DNA of 64,000 nt, from contig NZ_SROX01000013.1 in the NCBI RefSeq assembly GCF_013141915.1, positions 1-64,000 of the forward strand, given 5' to 3'. The notes under the pieces were generated by a model. It searched no databases and was not told the origin of the DNA. It saw nothing but the letters and a program-made list of their open reading frames with translations. The DNA is from Cupriavidus necator (GTDB taxonomy: Bacteria > Pseudomonadota > Gammaproteobacteria > Burkholderiales > Burkholderiaceae). Of this stretch, positions 36,484 through 45,492 are shown piece by piece. Within the stretch, counting starts at the first letter, position 1. Each line of letters starts with the position of its first letter. Position numbers and translations under genes: made by a program.

Positions 36484-37389
36484 ATGTCCTCCCCCGATTC
36501 CACCGCGCTGCCGGCAACACCCACGCTGCGCGAGGCCCAGACCCTGGCCGCCATGGCAGGCCTGCCCGCACTTGAAGCGCGCATGCTGCTGACCCATGTC
36601 ACCGGGCTGAGCCGCACGCAGCTGATCACGCGCGACACCGACATGCTCACCATCGCCCAGCGCGACGCGTTGGCCACGCTGCTGGCACGGCGGCTGGCGG
36701 GCGAGCCGATGGCCTACCTGATCGGCGAGCGTGAATTCTTCGGCCGCAAGTTCCGGGTCACGCCCGATGTGCTGATCCCGCGCCCCGATACCGAGGTCGC
36801 TGCGGAAGCAGCGCTGGCGCGGCTGGCCGCGGTGCCGCAGCCCAACGTGCTGGACCTGGGCACGGGGTCCGGCATCCTTGCCGTAACGCTGGCGCGCGAG
36901 CGGGGCGACGCGCGGGTATGGGCCACGGACATCTCGCCCGGCGCGCTGATGGTGGCGCAGGACAACGCCCGCGCCCTGGGCGCCGACACCATCCAGTTCC
37001 TGGTATCGGACTGGTACGCGGCGCTGCCGCCAGGCCTGCGCTTTCACCTGATCGTCAGCAACCCGCCCTATATCGCCGCGGGCGACCCGCACCTGGTCGA
37101 AGGCGACTTGCGCTTCGAGCCGATCGACGCGCTGACCGACCATGACGACGGCCTCTCCGACCTGCGCGCCATCGTCGGCGGCGCCGGCCCGCGGCTGCTG
37201 CCCGGCGGCTGGCTGCTGATGGAACATGGCTATGACCAGGCAGCGGCGACGCGCCAGTTGCTCGAAGCCGGCGGATTCGACGAGGTCTTTACGGCGCGGG
37301 ACCTGGCCGGGCTGGAGCGCTGCACCGGCGGCCGCTGGCCAGGAGCCCAGCCGGCAGCACAGCGGGCCGGCGCAACGGCAGCGCCCTGA
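36484..37389 (+). CDS. prmC: release factor glutamine N5-methyltransferase
   Basis: This 301-residue SAM-dependent methyltransferase (HemK/PrmC) methylates the glutamine in the GGQ motif of release factors. The SAM-binding loop LDLGTGSGILAV is at about 123-134 and the substrate-glutamine motif NPPY at 193-196. The N-terminal helical domain (about 1-90) recognises the release factor. It lies downstream of prfA, its substrate gene, though separated by a lipoprotein gene and a terminator, so it probably has its own promoter. Confidence 0.95.
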   Translation: MSSPDSTALPATPTLREAQTLAAMAGLPALEARMLLTHVTGLSRTQLITRDTDMLTIAQRDALATLLARRLAGEPMAYLIGEREFFGRKFRVTPDVLIPRPDTEVAAEAALARLAAVPQPNVLDLGTGSGILAVTLARERGDARVWATDISPGALMVAQDNARALGADTIQFLVSDWYAALPPGLRFHLIVSNPPYIAAGDPHLVEGDLRFEPIDALTDHDDGLSDLRAIVGGAGPRLLPGGWLLMEHGYDQAAATRQLLEAGGFDEVFTARDLAGLERCTGGRWPGAQPAAQRAGATAAP

Positions 37390-37504
37390 AGCGCCGCGGC
37401 GATTCCGGTAAAATCGTGTCAGATTCCCGCCGTGCGGCCGCACGGTATCCCATTCTCCCCAGGCGGCGCCCGCGACACGGCCTCGCCCCACTGAAAAGCA
37501 AACC

Positions 37505-37816
37505 ATGAGCGACGTGCAGCAACAGATCGACCAGATCGTCAAGGGCAACCCGGTAGTCCTGTTCATGAAGGGCACCGCGCAATTCCCGATGTGCGGCTTC
37601 TCGGGCCGCGCCATCCAGATCCTGAAGGCGTGCGGCGTCGAAGCGCCGACCACCGTCAACGTGCTGGACAACGAAGGCATCCGCCAGGGCATCAAGGAAT
37701 ACGCCAACTGGCCGACCATTCCGCAGCTCTATGTGAACGGCGAATTCATCGGCGGCTCGGACATCATGATGGAGATGTACCAGAACGGCGAACTGCAAAC
37801 CCTGCTGAAGGGCTGA
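37505..37816 (+). CDS. grxD: monothiol glutaredoxin (Grx4 type)
   Basis: This 103-residue monothiol glutaredoxin carries iron-sulfur clusters bound by two subunits and glutathione. The active site is CGFS with Cys30 in GTAQFPMCGFS, followed by TVNVLDNEGIRQGIKEYANWPTIPQLY, which holds the glutathione-binding residues, and GGSDIMMEM. Length is typical. It begins 115 bp after prmC and ubiX starts 8 bp after it, so grxD and ubiX are probably co-transcribed. Confidence 0.96.
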   Translation: MSDVQQQIDQIVKGNPVVLFMKGTAQFPMCGFSGRAIQILKACGVEAPTTVNVLDNEGIRQGIKEYANWPTIPQLYVNGEFIGGSDIMMEMYQNGELQTLLKG

Positions 37817-37824
37817 GTTCCGCC

Positions 37825-38448
37825 ATGTCCGTGGCTGGCGGCACACCGCAACGGCTGATCGTCGCCATCACGGGCGCCACCGGGGCTATCTACGGCGTGC
37901 GCCTGCTGCAGGTGCTGCGCGCGGCGCCCGCGGTGGAGACCCATTTGCTGATTTCGCCGGCTGGCGTGATGAACCTGCAGCACGAGCTGGACATCAGCCG
38001 GGCCGAGGTGGAAGCGCTGGCAGGCGTCGTGCACAACGTGCGCGACATCGGCGCCACCATCGCCAGCGGCTCGTTCCGGGCGCAGGCCATGGTGGTCGCG
38101 CCCTGCTCGATGCGCACGCTGGCGGCGATCGCGCATGGCTTCTCGGACAACCTGATCACGCGCGCCGCCGACGTCACGCTAAAAGAGCGCCGCAAGCTGG
38201 TGCTGATGGTGCGTGAAACGCCGTTGAACCTGGCGCACCTGCGCAACATGACGGCGGTGACGGAAATGGGCGGGATCGTGTTCCCGCCGGTGCCGGGCTT
38301 CTACCAGAAGCCGCAAAGCATTGCCGAACTGGTCGACCACACGGTCGGGCGCGTGCTGGACCTGGTCGATCTGCCGCAGATCGGCCAGACCCTCGCGCCC
38401 AGCTGGGGCGGGCTCAACGCCCGCACCGGCGACGCGGCCGGAAACTGA
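37825..38448 (+). CDS. ubiX: flavin prenyltransferase UbiX
   Basis: This 207-residue enzyme joins dimethylallyl phosphate to FMN to make prenylated FMN, the cofactor of UbiD-type decarboxylases in ubiquinone synthesis and aromatic metabolism. ITGATGAIYGVRLLQ is the N-terminal FMN-binding loop. The middle part contains MVVAPCSMRTLAAIAHG, and the C-terminal part MTAVTEMGGIVFPPVPGFY. Length matches the family. The start at 37825 lies 8 bp after grxD. Confidence 0.95.
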   Translation: MSVAGGTPQRLIVAITGATGAIYGVRLLQVLRAAPAVETHLLISPAGVMNLQHELDISRAEVEALAGVVHNVRDIGATIASGSFRAQAMVVAPCSMRTLAAIAHGFSDNLITRAADVTLKERRKLVLMVRETPLNLAHLRNMTAVTEMGGIVFPPVPGFYQKPQSIAELVDHTVGRVLDLVDLPQIGQTLAPSWGGLNARTGDAAGN

Positions 38449-38470
38449 GTCCGCCGCCGCGCTTGCCCCC

Positions 38471-38674
38471 TTACCAGCGGCGATAGCCGCGGCCATAGTA
38501 GCCGTAGCCGCCGTAGTAGTACGGCCGGGGCGCCACCACCACCGGCGCGGGCGCCACGTACACCGGCGCCGGACCGACCGCCGGTCCGGCGGGCGTGGGA
38601 TAGACGGCGCAGCCGCCCAGCAGGGTCACCGATGCCGCAGCGGCAGCCAGTCCAATCGTCAGCATTCTCATCAT
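38471..38674 (-). CDS. small Pro/Tyr/Gly-rich lipoprotein
   Basis: This 67-residue protein has a lipoprotein signal with LLGGC (cysteine 22), then a short low-complexity mature part rich in Pro, Ala and Val (APAPVVVAPRP), ending in Tyr/Gly (YYYGGYGYYGRGYRRW). I recognise no enzyme family. Similar tiny lipoproteins are common in Burkholderiales. It is convergent with ubiX, with 22 bp between stops. Confidence 0.7.
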   Translation of the reverse strand: MMRMLTIGLAAAAASVTLLGGCAVYPTPAGPAVGPAPVYVAPAPVVVAPRPYYYGGYGYYGRGYRRW

Positions 38675-38807
38675 TTCATCCTTGGGGTCGCAACGGGCAT
38701 GTGCCTGCCTTGCTGACGTTATACGGGCAGAACACGTAATACGGCGTCAAAGCCGTGTAAGGCTTGTTACCGTTCCCTACGCGCCATGTTACCGACCGGG
38801 GACGCGT

Positions 38808-40325
38808 TCAGATTTCGAACCGGATTCCCTGGGCCAGCGGCAGCGAATCGCCGTAGTTGACGGTGTTGGTGGCGCGACGCATATAGCCCTTCCACGCATC
38901 GGAGCCCGACTCGCGGCCGCCGCCGGTCGCCTTCTCGCCGCCGAAGGCGCCGCCGATTTCGGCGCCGCTGGTGCCGATATTCACATTGGCGATGCCGCAG
39001 TCGCTGCCCGCCGACGACAGGAAGCGCTCGGCCTCGCGCATCGATTCCGTGAAGATGCACGACGATAGCCCATGCGCCGCGGCATTGTTCAGCGCGATGG
39101 CCTCGTCCAGCGTGGTGTAAGGCATCAGGTACAGGATCGGGGCAAAGGTTTCGGTCAGCATGGTGTCGTGCTGCGCGTCGGTCATCACCAGCGCGGGCCG
39201 CACGTAATACGCATGCGGATAGCGGTCGGCCAGCAGCCGCTCGCCGCCGGTGACGATATTGCCCTGGGCGCGACACGCCGCCAGCGCGTTGGCCATGGCG
39301 TCGCCCGCGGCGGTGTCGATCAGCGGGCCGACCAGCGTGCCGTCTTGCAGCGGATCGCCGACCGGCAGGCGGTCGAACACGGTGATCAGCCGGCTCGCCA
39401 TGGTGTCCATCAGGTCGGCATGGATAAAGCAGCGGCGCAGCGTGGTGCAGCGCTGCCCCGCGGTGCCGGCCGCGGCAAAGGTGATGGCGCGCACCGCCAG
39501 CTCGATATCGGCCGACGGGGCGACGATGGCGGCGTTGTTGCCGCCCAGCTCCAGGATGCTGCGCTTGAAGTGCCCGGCACAGGCGATGCCGACCTCGCGG
39601 CCCATGCGGGTCGAGCCGGTCGCGCTGACCAGGCGCACCGCCGGGTGTGCCACCAGGTGGCTGCCCAGCATGCGCCCGCCCGGCAGCACCGCCGAGATGC
39701 CGTTGTGCTGCGGCGCCGCGGCGGCCAGCACGCGCTCGAGCAGGCCGTGCGCGGCCAGCGCGCACAGGGACACTTTCTCGGACGGTTTCCAGATCACGCC
39801 GTTGCCGCACACCAGTGCCAGCGCCGCGTTCCAGGCCCACACCGCCACCGGGAAGTTGAACGCCGAAATCACGCCGCACAGCCCGTACGGGTGCCAGGTC
39901 TCGCGCATGGCGTGCTGCGGCCGCTCGGAGGCAATGGTCAGCCCGTGCAGCTGGCGCGACAGCCCGACCGCGAAGTCGCAGATGTCGATCATCTCCTGCA
40001 CCTCGCCCAGCCCTTCCTGCAGGATCTTGCCGGCTTCGAGCGACACCAGCCGCCCGAGCGCCGGCTTGTGTTCGCGCAGCACCTCGCCGAAGCGCCGCAC
40101 GATCTCGCCGCGCGCCGGCGCTGGCGTCAGCGCCCAGGTGCTCTGCGCCGCGTGGGCGCGCGCGATCAGCGCGTCGGCCTGCGCCGGCGTGCACGCCGGC
40201 ACATGGCCGATGGCCTCGCCGTCAGCCGGCGAGCGCACCGTCACGGCGCCGGCCGGCGTCCCCTCCCGCCACGGCCGTGGCAGGCCCAGCGAATCCCAGC
40301 AGGCGGCGAACTCTTGCGCTTTCAT
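38808..40325 (-). CDS. amaB: L-aminoadipate-semialdehyde/piperideine-6-carboxylate dehydrogenase
   Basis: This 505-residue aldehyde dehydrogenase of the ALDH7 group resembles AmaB. It oxidises aminoadipate semialdehyde (in equilibrium with piperideine-6-carboxylate) to 2-aminoadipate in lysine breakdown. The catalytic Cys293 lies in GTAGQRCTTLRR, the general-base Glu259 in LELGGNN, and the NAD-binding ISAFNFPVAVWAWN near 153. GGEKATGGGRESGSDAWKGYMRR at the C-terminus is characteristic of ALDH7. It overlaps the start of the saccharopine-dehydrogenase-like gene by 4 bp, so the two probably form a unit opposite an Lrp-type regulator. Confidence 0.9.
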   Translation of the reverse strand: MKAQEFAACWDSLGLPRPWREGTPAGAVTVRSPADGEAIGHVPACTPAQADALIARAHAAQSTWALTPAPARGEIVRRFGEVLREHKPALGRLVSLEAGKILQEGLGEVQEMIDICDFAVGLSRQLHGLTIASERPQHAMRETWHPYGLCGVISAFNFPVAVWAWNAALALVCGNGVIWKPSEKVSLCALAAHGLLERVLAAAAPQHNGISAVLPGGRMLGSHLVAHPAVRLVSATGSTRMGREVGIACAGHFKRSILELGGNNAAIVAPSADIELAVRAITFAAAGTAGQRCTTLRRCFIHADLMDTMASRLITVFDRLPVGDPLQDGTLVGPLIDTAAGDAMANALAACRAQGNIVTGGERLLADRYPHAYYVRPALVMTDAQHDTMLTETFAPILYLMPYTTLDEAIALNNAAAHGLSSCIFTESMREAERFLSSAGSDCGIANVNIGTSGAEIGGAFGGEKATGGGRESGSDAWKGYMRRATNTVNYGDSLPLAQGIRFEI

Positions 40326-41503
40326 ACGAGGCTCTCCTGGAGCGGATGCTGCGTGTAATGGCGGCCGAAGCGGTTGGCAAGGAAGGCCTCCAGCGGCATC
40401 GACTCCTGCCGCACGAAGCCGGCCTGGGGCAGCACGCCGGTGGCCACCAGGTCCAGCGCGGTGCAGATACCCGCGGCGGTGGTCAGCTGGATCGCATTGA
40501 CATGCCCGCGCTCGCCGTCGACCCCGCCGATGCGCGCCGAGAACGAAGCCTGCGTCAGCGGCCCGCGCCCGCGTTCGCCTCCGGCCGGATAGCCGGTCGC
40601 GGTGGCGAACACGATCACCACGTCCTGCTCGGTCACCGGAATGGCGCGGTCGAAGATATCGCGCAGCCAGTCGCGGCGTTCGCGCAGGCGCAGGTCATTG
40701 AGCAGCAGCTTCATCAGCGCGCAGTGACCGGGATAGCGGATCGACTTGTAGTCCACATGGCGCGCCCGCCCGGCCAGCGTCTCGGGCAACGTGCCCAGCC
40801 CGCCCGATGTATTAAAGGCTTCGTACTCGATGCCGTCCAGCGCGAAGCTCTCCAGGCCTTCCAGCGCGGTCAGCTCCACGCGCCGGCCGTCGACGATGGC
40901 TTCGCACGGGTTGCAGTACTCGTTGATCAGTCCCTCGGTGCTCCAGGTCAGGTTGTACTTGAGCGCATTGCTCGGGTAGCGCGGCAGCGCGCCTACCCGC
41001 ATCTGCAAGTCGAGCAGCTCGCCGCCGCCGCGCAGGAAGCGCTGTGATAGGTCATGCCCGACCACGCCGATGAAACCCGGCGCCAGTCCGCACTGCGGCA
41101 TCAGCACCGAGCGCGCGCCCTGCGCCAGCTGGCGAATGGCATGGGTAGCGGCCACGTCCTCGGTCAGGTCGAAGTAATGCACGCCGAGGCGCGCCGCCAC
41201 CGAGGCGACGCTGATCGCGGCATGGAACGGCAGCGCGTTGAGCACGGCATCGGCGCCGGCCAGCAGCGCGGCGCAGGTTCCCGGCTCGGTGGGATCGCCG
41301 GCGCGCGCCAGCACACCGCGCGGCAGGCCGTCGAGGCGGCGCGCGTCATGGTCGACCACGCTGACGCGGTAGTCGCCGCTGTCGTGCAGCATCGCCGCGA
41401 TGGTGCGGCCGATCTTGCCGGCGCCCAGCACCGTCACGTGCAGCGGGCGCTCTGCCCTGGGCAGGTCGCGCGGGGCCTGCCGGCCGAGGTTCGAGGCTTG
41501 CAT
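40322..41503 (-). CDS. saccharopine dehydrogenase/lysine 6-dehydrogenase-like protein
   Basis: This 393-residue protein has an N-terminal Rossmann fold (HVTVLGAGKIGRTIAAMLHD, near residue 25), followed by the saccharopine-dehydrogenase C-terminal fold, with NLTWSTEGLINEYCNPCEAI near 210. It is likely lysine 6-dehydrogenase, which turns L-lysine into aminoadipate semialdehyde/piperideine-6-carboxylate, the substrate of the adjacent AmaB enzyme. A saccharopine-forming or saccharopine-splitting role is possible too. The start at 41503 lies just after aggagac-like bases (ggagacacc). It is divergent from an Lrp/AsnC regulator across 127 bp. Confidence 0.8.
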   Translation of the reverse strand: MQASNLGRQAPRDLPRAERPLHVTVLGAGKIGRTIAAMLHDSGDYRVSVVDHDARRLDGLPRGVLARAGDPTEPGTCAALLAGADAVLNALPFHAAISVASVAARLGVHYFDLTEDVAATHAIRQLAQGARSVLMPQCGLAPGFIGVVGHDLSQRFLRGGGELLDLQMRVGALPRYPSNALKYNLTWSTEGLINEYCNPCEAIVDGRRVELTALEGLESFALDGIEYEAFNTSGGLGTLPETLAGRARHVDYKSIRYPGHCALMKLLLNDLRLRERRDWLRDIFDRAIPVTEQDVVIVFATATGYPAGGERGRGPLTQASFSARIGGVDGERGHVNAIQLTTAAGICTALDLVATGVLPQAGFVRQESMPLEAFLANRFGRHYTQHPLQESLV

Positions 41504-41630
41504 GGTGTCTCCGTCCACAAAAAAGAGGATTCCGTTGACTGGAGTATGGATGGCGCCGCCGGCACAATGAAGGCACAAGAACGACGAAAAACCACCATAA
41601 TCGAACGAAACGACGAGACATCCCGACGCA

Positions 41631-42080
41631 ATGACCGAACTCGACACCACCGACCGACACCTGCTTTCGCTGCTGCAGGCCAACGCGCGCGAAAGCGCCG
41701 CCAACCTGGCCCGGCACCTGGGGATCGCGCGCACCACCGTGGTGGCGCGCATCGCGCGGCTGGAACGCAGCGGCGTGATCGCCGGCTATGGCGTGCGGCT
41801 GGGCCAGCGCATGGAAGACAACGCCATCCTGGCCTATTGCGGCCTGTCGGTGCAGCCCAAGGCCGCGCCCGCGATCCTGCGCGCGCTGCAGCGGCTGCCG
41901 GAGATCGAAGAGGTCAATTCGGTCAGCGGTCCGGTCGACTACCTGGTGGCGATCCGCTGCGACACGCATGACCGGCTCGACCGGCTGCTCGACGAGATCG
42001 GCATGCTCGACGGCGTCAACCACACCACCACCTCGATCGTGCTGGCGCGCAAGCTCGACCGCCGGCGCGCAGCCGGCTGA
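41631..42080 (+). CDS. Lrp/AsnC-family transcriptional regulator
   Basis: This 149-residue regulator has a winged helix-turn-helix at about 10-60 (LLSLLQANARESAANLARHLGIARTTV) and a RAM ligand-binding domain at 65-145 (GPVDYLVAIRCDTHDRLDRLLDEIG). It is read divergently from the dehydrogenase pair, so it is the probable local regulator and may sense lysine or a breakdown product. The 127-bp gap between the divergent starts should hold its binding site. The DapB-like gene follows 45 bp downstream, likely on the same transcript. Confidence 0.9.
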   Translation: MTELDTTDRHLLSLLQANARESAANLARHLGIARTTVVARIARLERSGVIAGYGVRLGQRMEDNAILAYCGLSVQPKAAPAILRALQRLPEIEEVNSVSGPVDYLVAIRCDTHDRLDRLLDEIGMLDGVNHTTTSIVLARKLDRRRAAG

Positions 42081-42125
42081 CGCGGTATGCTGCCAGACCC
42101 ATCAGCCTTTGCGGAGAAACAGAAC

Positions 42126-42935
42126 ATGAACGATCCGATCCGTGTCGCCGTGGGCGGCGTGACCGGCTGGGCCGGCGGCGAACTGGCGCGCGGCGTGGCC
42201 CATGCGGCCGACATGACGCTGGTGGCCGGCCTGTCGCGCGGCGCCGCCGGGCAGACCCTGGCACAGCTGACCGGCCATGCCGAAACCCCGGGCGTGGCCG
42301 CCGCCAGCATCGAAGCGCTGCGCCAGACGCCGTACGACGTCTATGTCGAATACACCAGGCCCGGCATCGCCAAGCACAACATCCTGCAGGCGCTGGCGCA
42401 CGGCGCGCACGTGGTGGTGGGCACCTCCGGGCTGACCGACGACGACTATGCCGAGATCGACGCGGCCGCGCGCCGGGCCGATCGCGGCGTGCTCGCCTGC
42501 GGCAATTTCGCCATCACGGTAGTGCTGCTGCAGAAGTTTGCCGAGATGGCCGCGCGCCATCTGGAACACTGGGAGATCATCGACTACGCCAAGGCCGGCA
42601 AGATCGACGTGCCCTCGGGCACGGTGCGCGAGCTGGCGTACCGGCTTGGCCAGGTCAAGGCCGCCGCCCAGGCGGTGCCGGTCGACCAGGTCAACGGCCC
42701 GAAGGAAACCCGCGGCGCCACCATGTCGGGCACGCAGGTGCACGCGGTGCGGCTCCCGGGCTACCAGCTGGGCGTGGAAGTGATCTTCGGCGCCGACGGC
42801 CAGCGCCTGCATCTAAAGCACGAGGCCGGCGACGGCTCCAAGCCCTATGTGGCCGGTGCGCTGCTAGCGATCCGCAAGGTCCACACCGTGCGCGGCGTGG
42901 TGCGGGGACTGGACAAGGTGATGGAGGGGCTCTGA
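42126..42935 (+). CDS. DapB-like dihydrodipicolinate reductase family protein lacking catalytic His
   Basis: This 269-residue protein has the DapB layout: a Rossmann start (VAVGGVTGWAGGEL, 7-20), VVVGTSGL (97-103), GNFAITV (127-132), and the substrate-loop KIDVPSGT (159-166). In true DapB that loop is preceded by two histidines, of which the first is the catalytic His. Here the aligned segment is DYAKAGK, with no histidine, while Lys159 and PSG are kept. So it probably acts on a related cyclic imine rather than dihydrodipicolinate, or uses another donor. It follows the Lrp regulator by 45 bp and faces the lysine dehydrogenase pair, suggesting a role in lysine or pipecolate metabolism. This is inference. 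Confidence 0.75.
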   Translation: MNDPIRVAVGGVTGWAGGELARGVAHAADMTLVAGLSRGAAGQTLAQLTGHAETPGVAAASIEALRQTPYDVYVEYTRPGIAKHNILQALAHGAHVVVGTSGLTDDDYAEIDAAARRADRGVLACGNFAITVVLLQKFAEMAARHLEHWEIIDYAKAGKIDVPSGTVRELAYRLGQVKAAAQAVPVDQVNGPKETRGATMSGTQVHAVRLPGYQLGVEVIFGADGQRLHLKHEAGDGSKPYVAGALLAIRKVHTVRGVVRGLDKVMEGL

Positions 42936-42997
42936 AACAAGGTCCATCACGTCGCCCTCGCGAAAGCGGGGCCCGGTCACTTTGATGCGATCGCCAG

Positions 42998-43735
42998 TTA
43001 CCAGCTGCCCGGCTTTTCCGGCTTGGGCGCAGCCTTCGGCGCGGGCTTGGCGGCGGCCTTGCCGCCCTTTGCCGCGGGCGCCGAGGCCGGGTTGAGCTGC
43101 TTGTCGACCTCGGCGTCCTTGTCCGCCATCAGCGCGCGGGCCTGCGGCAGCAGCATCTCGATAGTGCCGGTGCTGGGGTCTTCCGGCATCGCGTACAGCT
43201 CCACCGTCAGCGGCTTGTGCATCCATCCGGCATGCAGCGTCTTGACGGTCTTGCCGCCCTTGGCGGGCATGTCGACCTGCTCCTGGCGGAAGGGCTTGCC
43301 GTACAGCGCGCTGACGCTGTCGGCCGCGGCCTGCTGCGAGTTGGCGCCGGCGGTCGGCACCACCAGGCCGACCAGCGCATTGCGATCGACAAAGGCCAAC
43401 ACATAGGGGCCGTCCATGAACGCGGGGCGCTGCGCGCGCGGCACGCCGACCTGGCGCATCAGGCCATCGCCCTTCAGCTCAACGCAAAAGCCGGTGACGT
43501 CGCGGCCGTCGGGCGAGCGCTTGTCGGCGCAGTCCGGCAGCGCCGGCAGCGGGTTGCCGATTTCGAGCATGGCCAGCAACGGCGACAGTGCGCTGTCTTC
43601 TGCCTGGCCCTTGGCCGCAGCAGTGGCCGCCGGCTTGGCGGCCGGTGCGGAGGGGGGGGTGGCAGCCGGGGCGGCATTGGCGCCAGCGGCGCCGAGCAGG
43701 CCGGCGAGCGCCAGCCCGGCAACGGGGAATTTCAA
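42998..43735 (-). CDS. exported protein of unknown function
   Basis: This 245-residue protein has a signal peptide (MKFPVAGLALAGLLGAAGANA). A Pro/Ala-rich linker and a central domain (about 55-200) follow, then a Pro/Ala/Lys-rich C-terminal tail (AKGGKAAAKPAPKAAPKPEKP). Two cysteines in the central domain (in LPDCADKRS and GFCVELKGD) could form a disulfide in the periplasm. I recognise no family. It lies between the DapB-like gene (convergent) and the ClC gene, with 167 bp to the latter. Confidence 0.7.
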   Translation of the reverse strand: MKFPVAGLALAGLLGAAGANAAPAATPPSAPAAKPAATAAAKGQAEDSALSPLLAMLEIGNPLPALPDCADKRSPDGRDVTGFCVELKGDGLMRQVGVPRAQRPAFMDGPYVLAFVDRNALVGLVVPTAGANSQQAAADSVSALYGKPFRQEQVDMPAKGGKTVKTLHAGWMHKPLTVELYAMPEDPSTGTIEMLLPQARALMADKDAEVDKQLNPASAPAAKGGKAAAKPAPKAAPKPEKPGSW

Positions 43736-43902
43736 ATCGGACTCCTGGTGAAAGGCTCCGGGGTTGGAGCCCGTCCCTGCCGGGTTGTTCCTGCGCGTGG
43801 GGATCGTGACGAACGGCTCACTTCCGGCCGCGCTGGCAAGGGGACGTGCGCTAGCTTACCCGATGGCCTTGGCGGCGCAGGCACTTACGGCCGGCGCCGG
43901 CA

Positions 43903-45393
43903 TCAACCGGCCGGCGCCTTGCGCGCCAGCGCCAGCGCCTCGCGCCGGAACGTGTGGCCGACCTGGTGGTAGAACGGGTGCGGCGAGAACTGCCGCGAAA
44001 TGAACGAAGCCAGCAGCGACGCCGCCAGCAGGAACACCGTCAGGTCCTGCGTGCGCGTCATTTCCATCACGATCACGCTGGCGGTGATCGGTGCCTGCGT
44101 CGCCGCGGCCAGGAACGCCGCCATCGACACCAGCGCCAGCACGCGCGGCTCGGCCATGCCGCTGACCCAGTGCGCGACGTTCTCGCCGATGCCCGCGCCG
44201 ATCGCCAGCGCGGGCGTGAAGATCCCGCCCGGGATGCCGGCGAAGTACGACACCACGGTCGCCACCAGCTTGGCCAGGCCGAACCACAGCGTGGCATGCG
44301 ATTCGCCGTTGATCAGCGCCGCGGCCTGCTCATAGCCGGTGCCGAAGGTCGCGCCCGCGGTGGCCCAGCCGATGATCGCCACCACCACCCCGCAGCCGAA
44401 CGCCACCCACACCGGATGGCGCCCGGGCCAGTCGCGCCACGCCGCGGGCAGCAACGCGGGCACACCACCCTTGAGCGCCTTGGCAAACACACCGCCCAGC
44501 ACGCCGGTGACCACCGCGCACAGCAGCACCGGACCCCAGGCTTCATGCAAACCCAGCATCGGCACCTTGACCACGAAATACGGGTTGTTGCCCAGCACCG
44601 CCAGCGACAGGAAACCGGCGGTCAGAACGCCGGACAGCACCAGCCGGTCCCAGCGCACCGCGGTGCCGCGGCCCAGTTCTTCGATGGCAAACACCACCCC
44701 GGCCAGCGGCGTGTTGAACGCCGCCGCCAGCCCGCCGGCCGCGCCGGCCGCGATCAGCGCATTAGGATGGAAGCCGATGCGAAAGCGCAGCTTCTCCTGG
44801 CACCAGCGGCCCCAGGCCAGCATGGCCGCCGCGCCCACCTGCACCGACGGCCCCTCGCGCCCGACCGAGGCGCCGGCCAGCAGTGCCGCGGCGGTCAGCA
44901 CCACCTTCCACATCGACTGGCGGAACGACACCAGCATCGTCTGCGCCGGGCCCGACGGCGGCAAGGTGACCGCGGCGATTACCTGCGGGATGCCGCTGCC
45001 GCGCGCCTGCGGCGCCAGCCGGATGGTCATCCAGCGCAGCCCGGCCAGCCCGAACGGCAGCATCACGAAAGCCAGCCACGGCGTGGCCTGGATCAGCTGC
45101 CGGTTCCAGTGCAGCGCCACTTCGGCAATCCAGGCGAACACCAGCGAGAACACACCGACGCAGCCCGCGCCGAACATGAATACGGCATAGCGCAGCGTGG
45201 TGCGCGAGATGCGCCCGGCCTGGCGCGACTTGCGCCACGCCGCCACGCGCGCGCGGCGGCTGATCTGGTTCAGCAGGCGGGGATCGGGAGGCGCCGTGCC
45301 GGCGTCGGGCGCCGCCTGGGGGTCAGGCTCTGCGCCCCGGCTTTGGGGCGACGAACCAGAAGGCGTGGGATCGTTGGGCTCGCGATCGGTCAT
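43903..45393 (-). CDS. clcB: ClC-family chloride channel/transporter
   Basis: This 496-residue membrane protein of the ClC family conducts or exchanges chloride (antiporter type in bacteria). The three chloride-coordinating loops are present: GSGIPQ near 136, GREGPSV near 172 with the gating glutamate, and GIPGGIFTPALAIGAGIGE near 388. About 16-18 hydrophobic helices are expected. A ~45-residue N-terminal extension rich in Pro and acidic residues precedes helix B. The end of the gene is 168 bp from the exported protein of unknown function, on the same strand. ClcB is the most likely member, but the subtype is uncertain. Confidence 0.85.
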   Translation of the reverse strand: MTDREPNDPTPSGSSPQSRGAEPDPQAAPDAGTAPPDPRLLNQISRRARVAAWRKSRQAGRISRTTLRYAVFMFGAGCVGVFSLVFAWIAEVALHWNRQLIQATPWLAFVMLPFGLAGLRWMTIRLAPQARGSGIPQVIAAVTLPPSGPAQTMLVSFRQSMWKVVLTAAALLAGASVGREGPSVQVGAAAMLAWGRWCQEKLRFRIGFHPNALIAAGAAGGLAAAFNTPLAGVVFAIEELGRGTAVRWDRLVLSGVLTAGFLSLAVLGNNPYFVVKVPMLGLHEAWGPVLLCAVVTGVLGGVFAKALKGGVPALLPAAWRDWPGRHPVWVAFGCGVVVAIIGWATAGATFGTGYEQAAALINGESHATLWFGLAKLVATVVSYFAGIPGGIFTPALAIGAGIGENVAHWVSGMAEPRVLALVSMAAFLAAATQAPITASVIVMEMTRTQDLTVFLLAASLLASFISRQFSPHPFYHQVGHTFRREALALARKAPAG

Positions 45394-45492
45394 GACAGGG
45401 GGGTGACGCTTGAATGGCGTCGACTATACCCCCTTCGTCAGTGCGATGACCGGCGCGCGGCCGATGATCGGCGGATGAATGCAGGACGGCGC

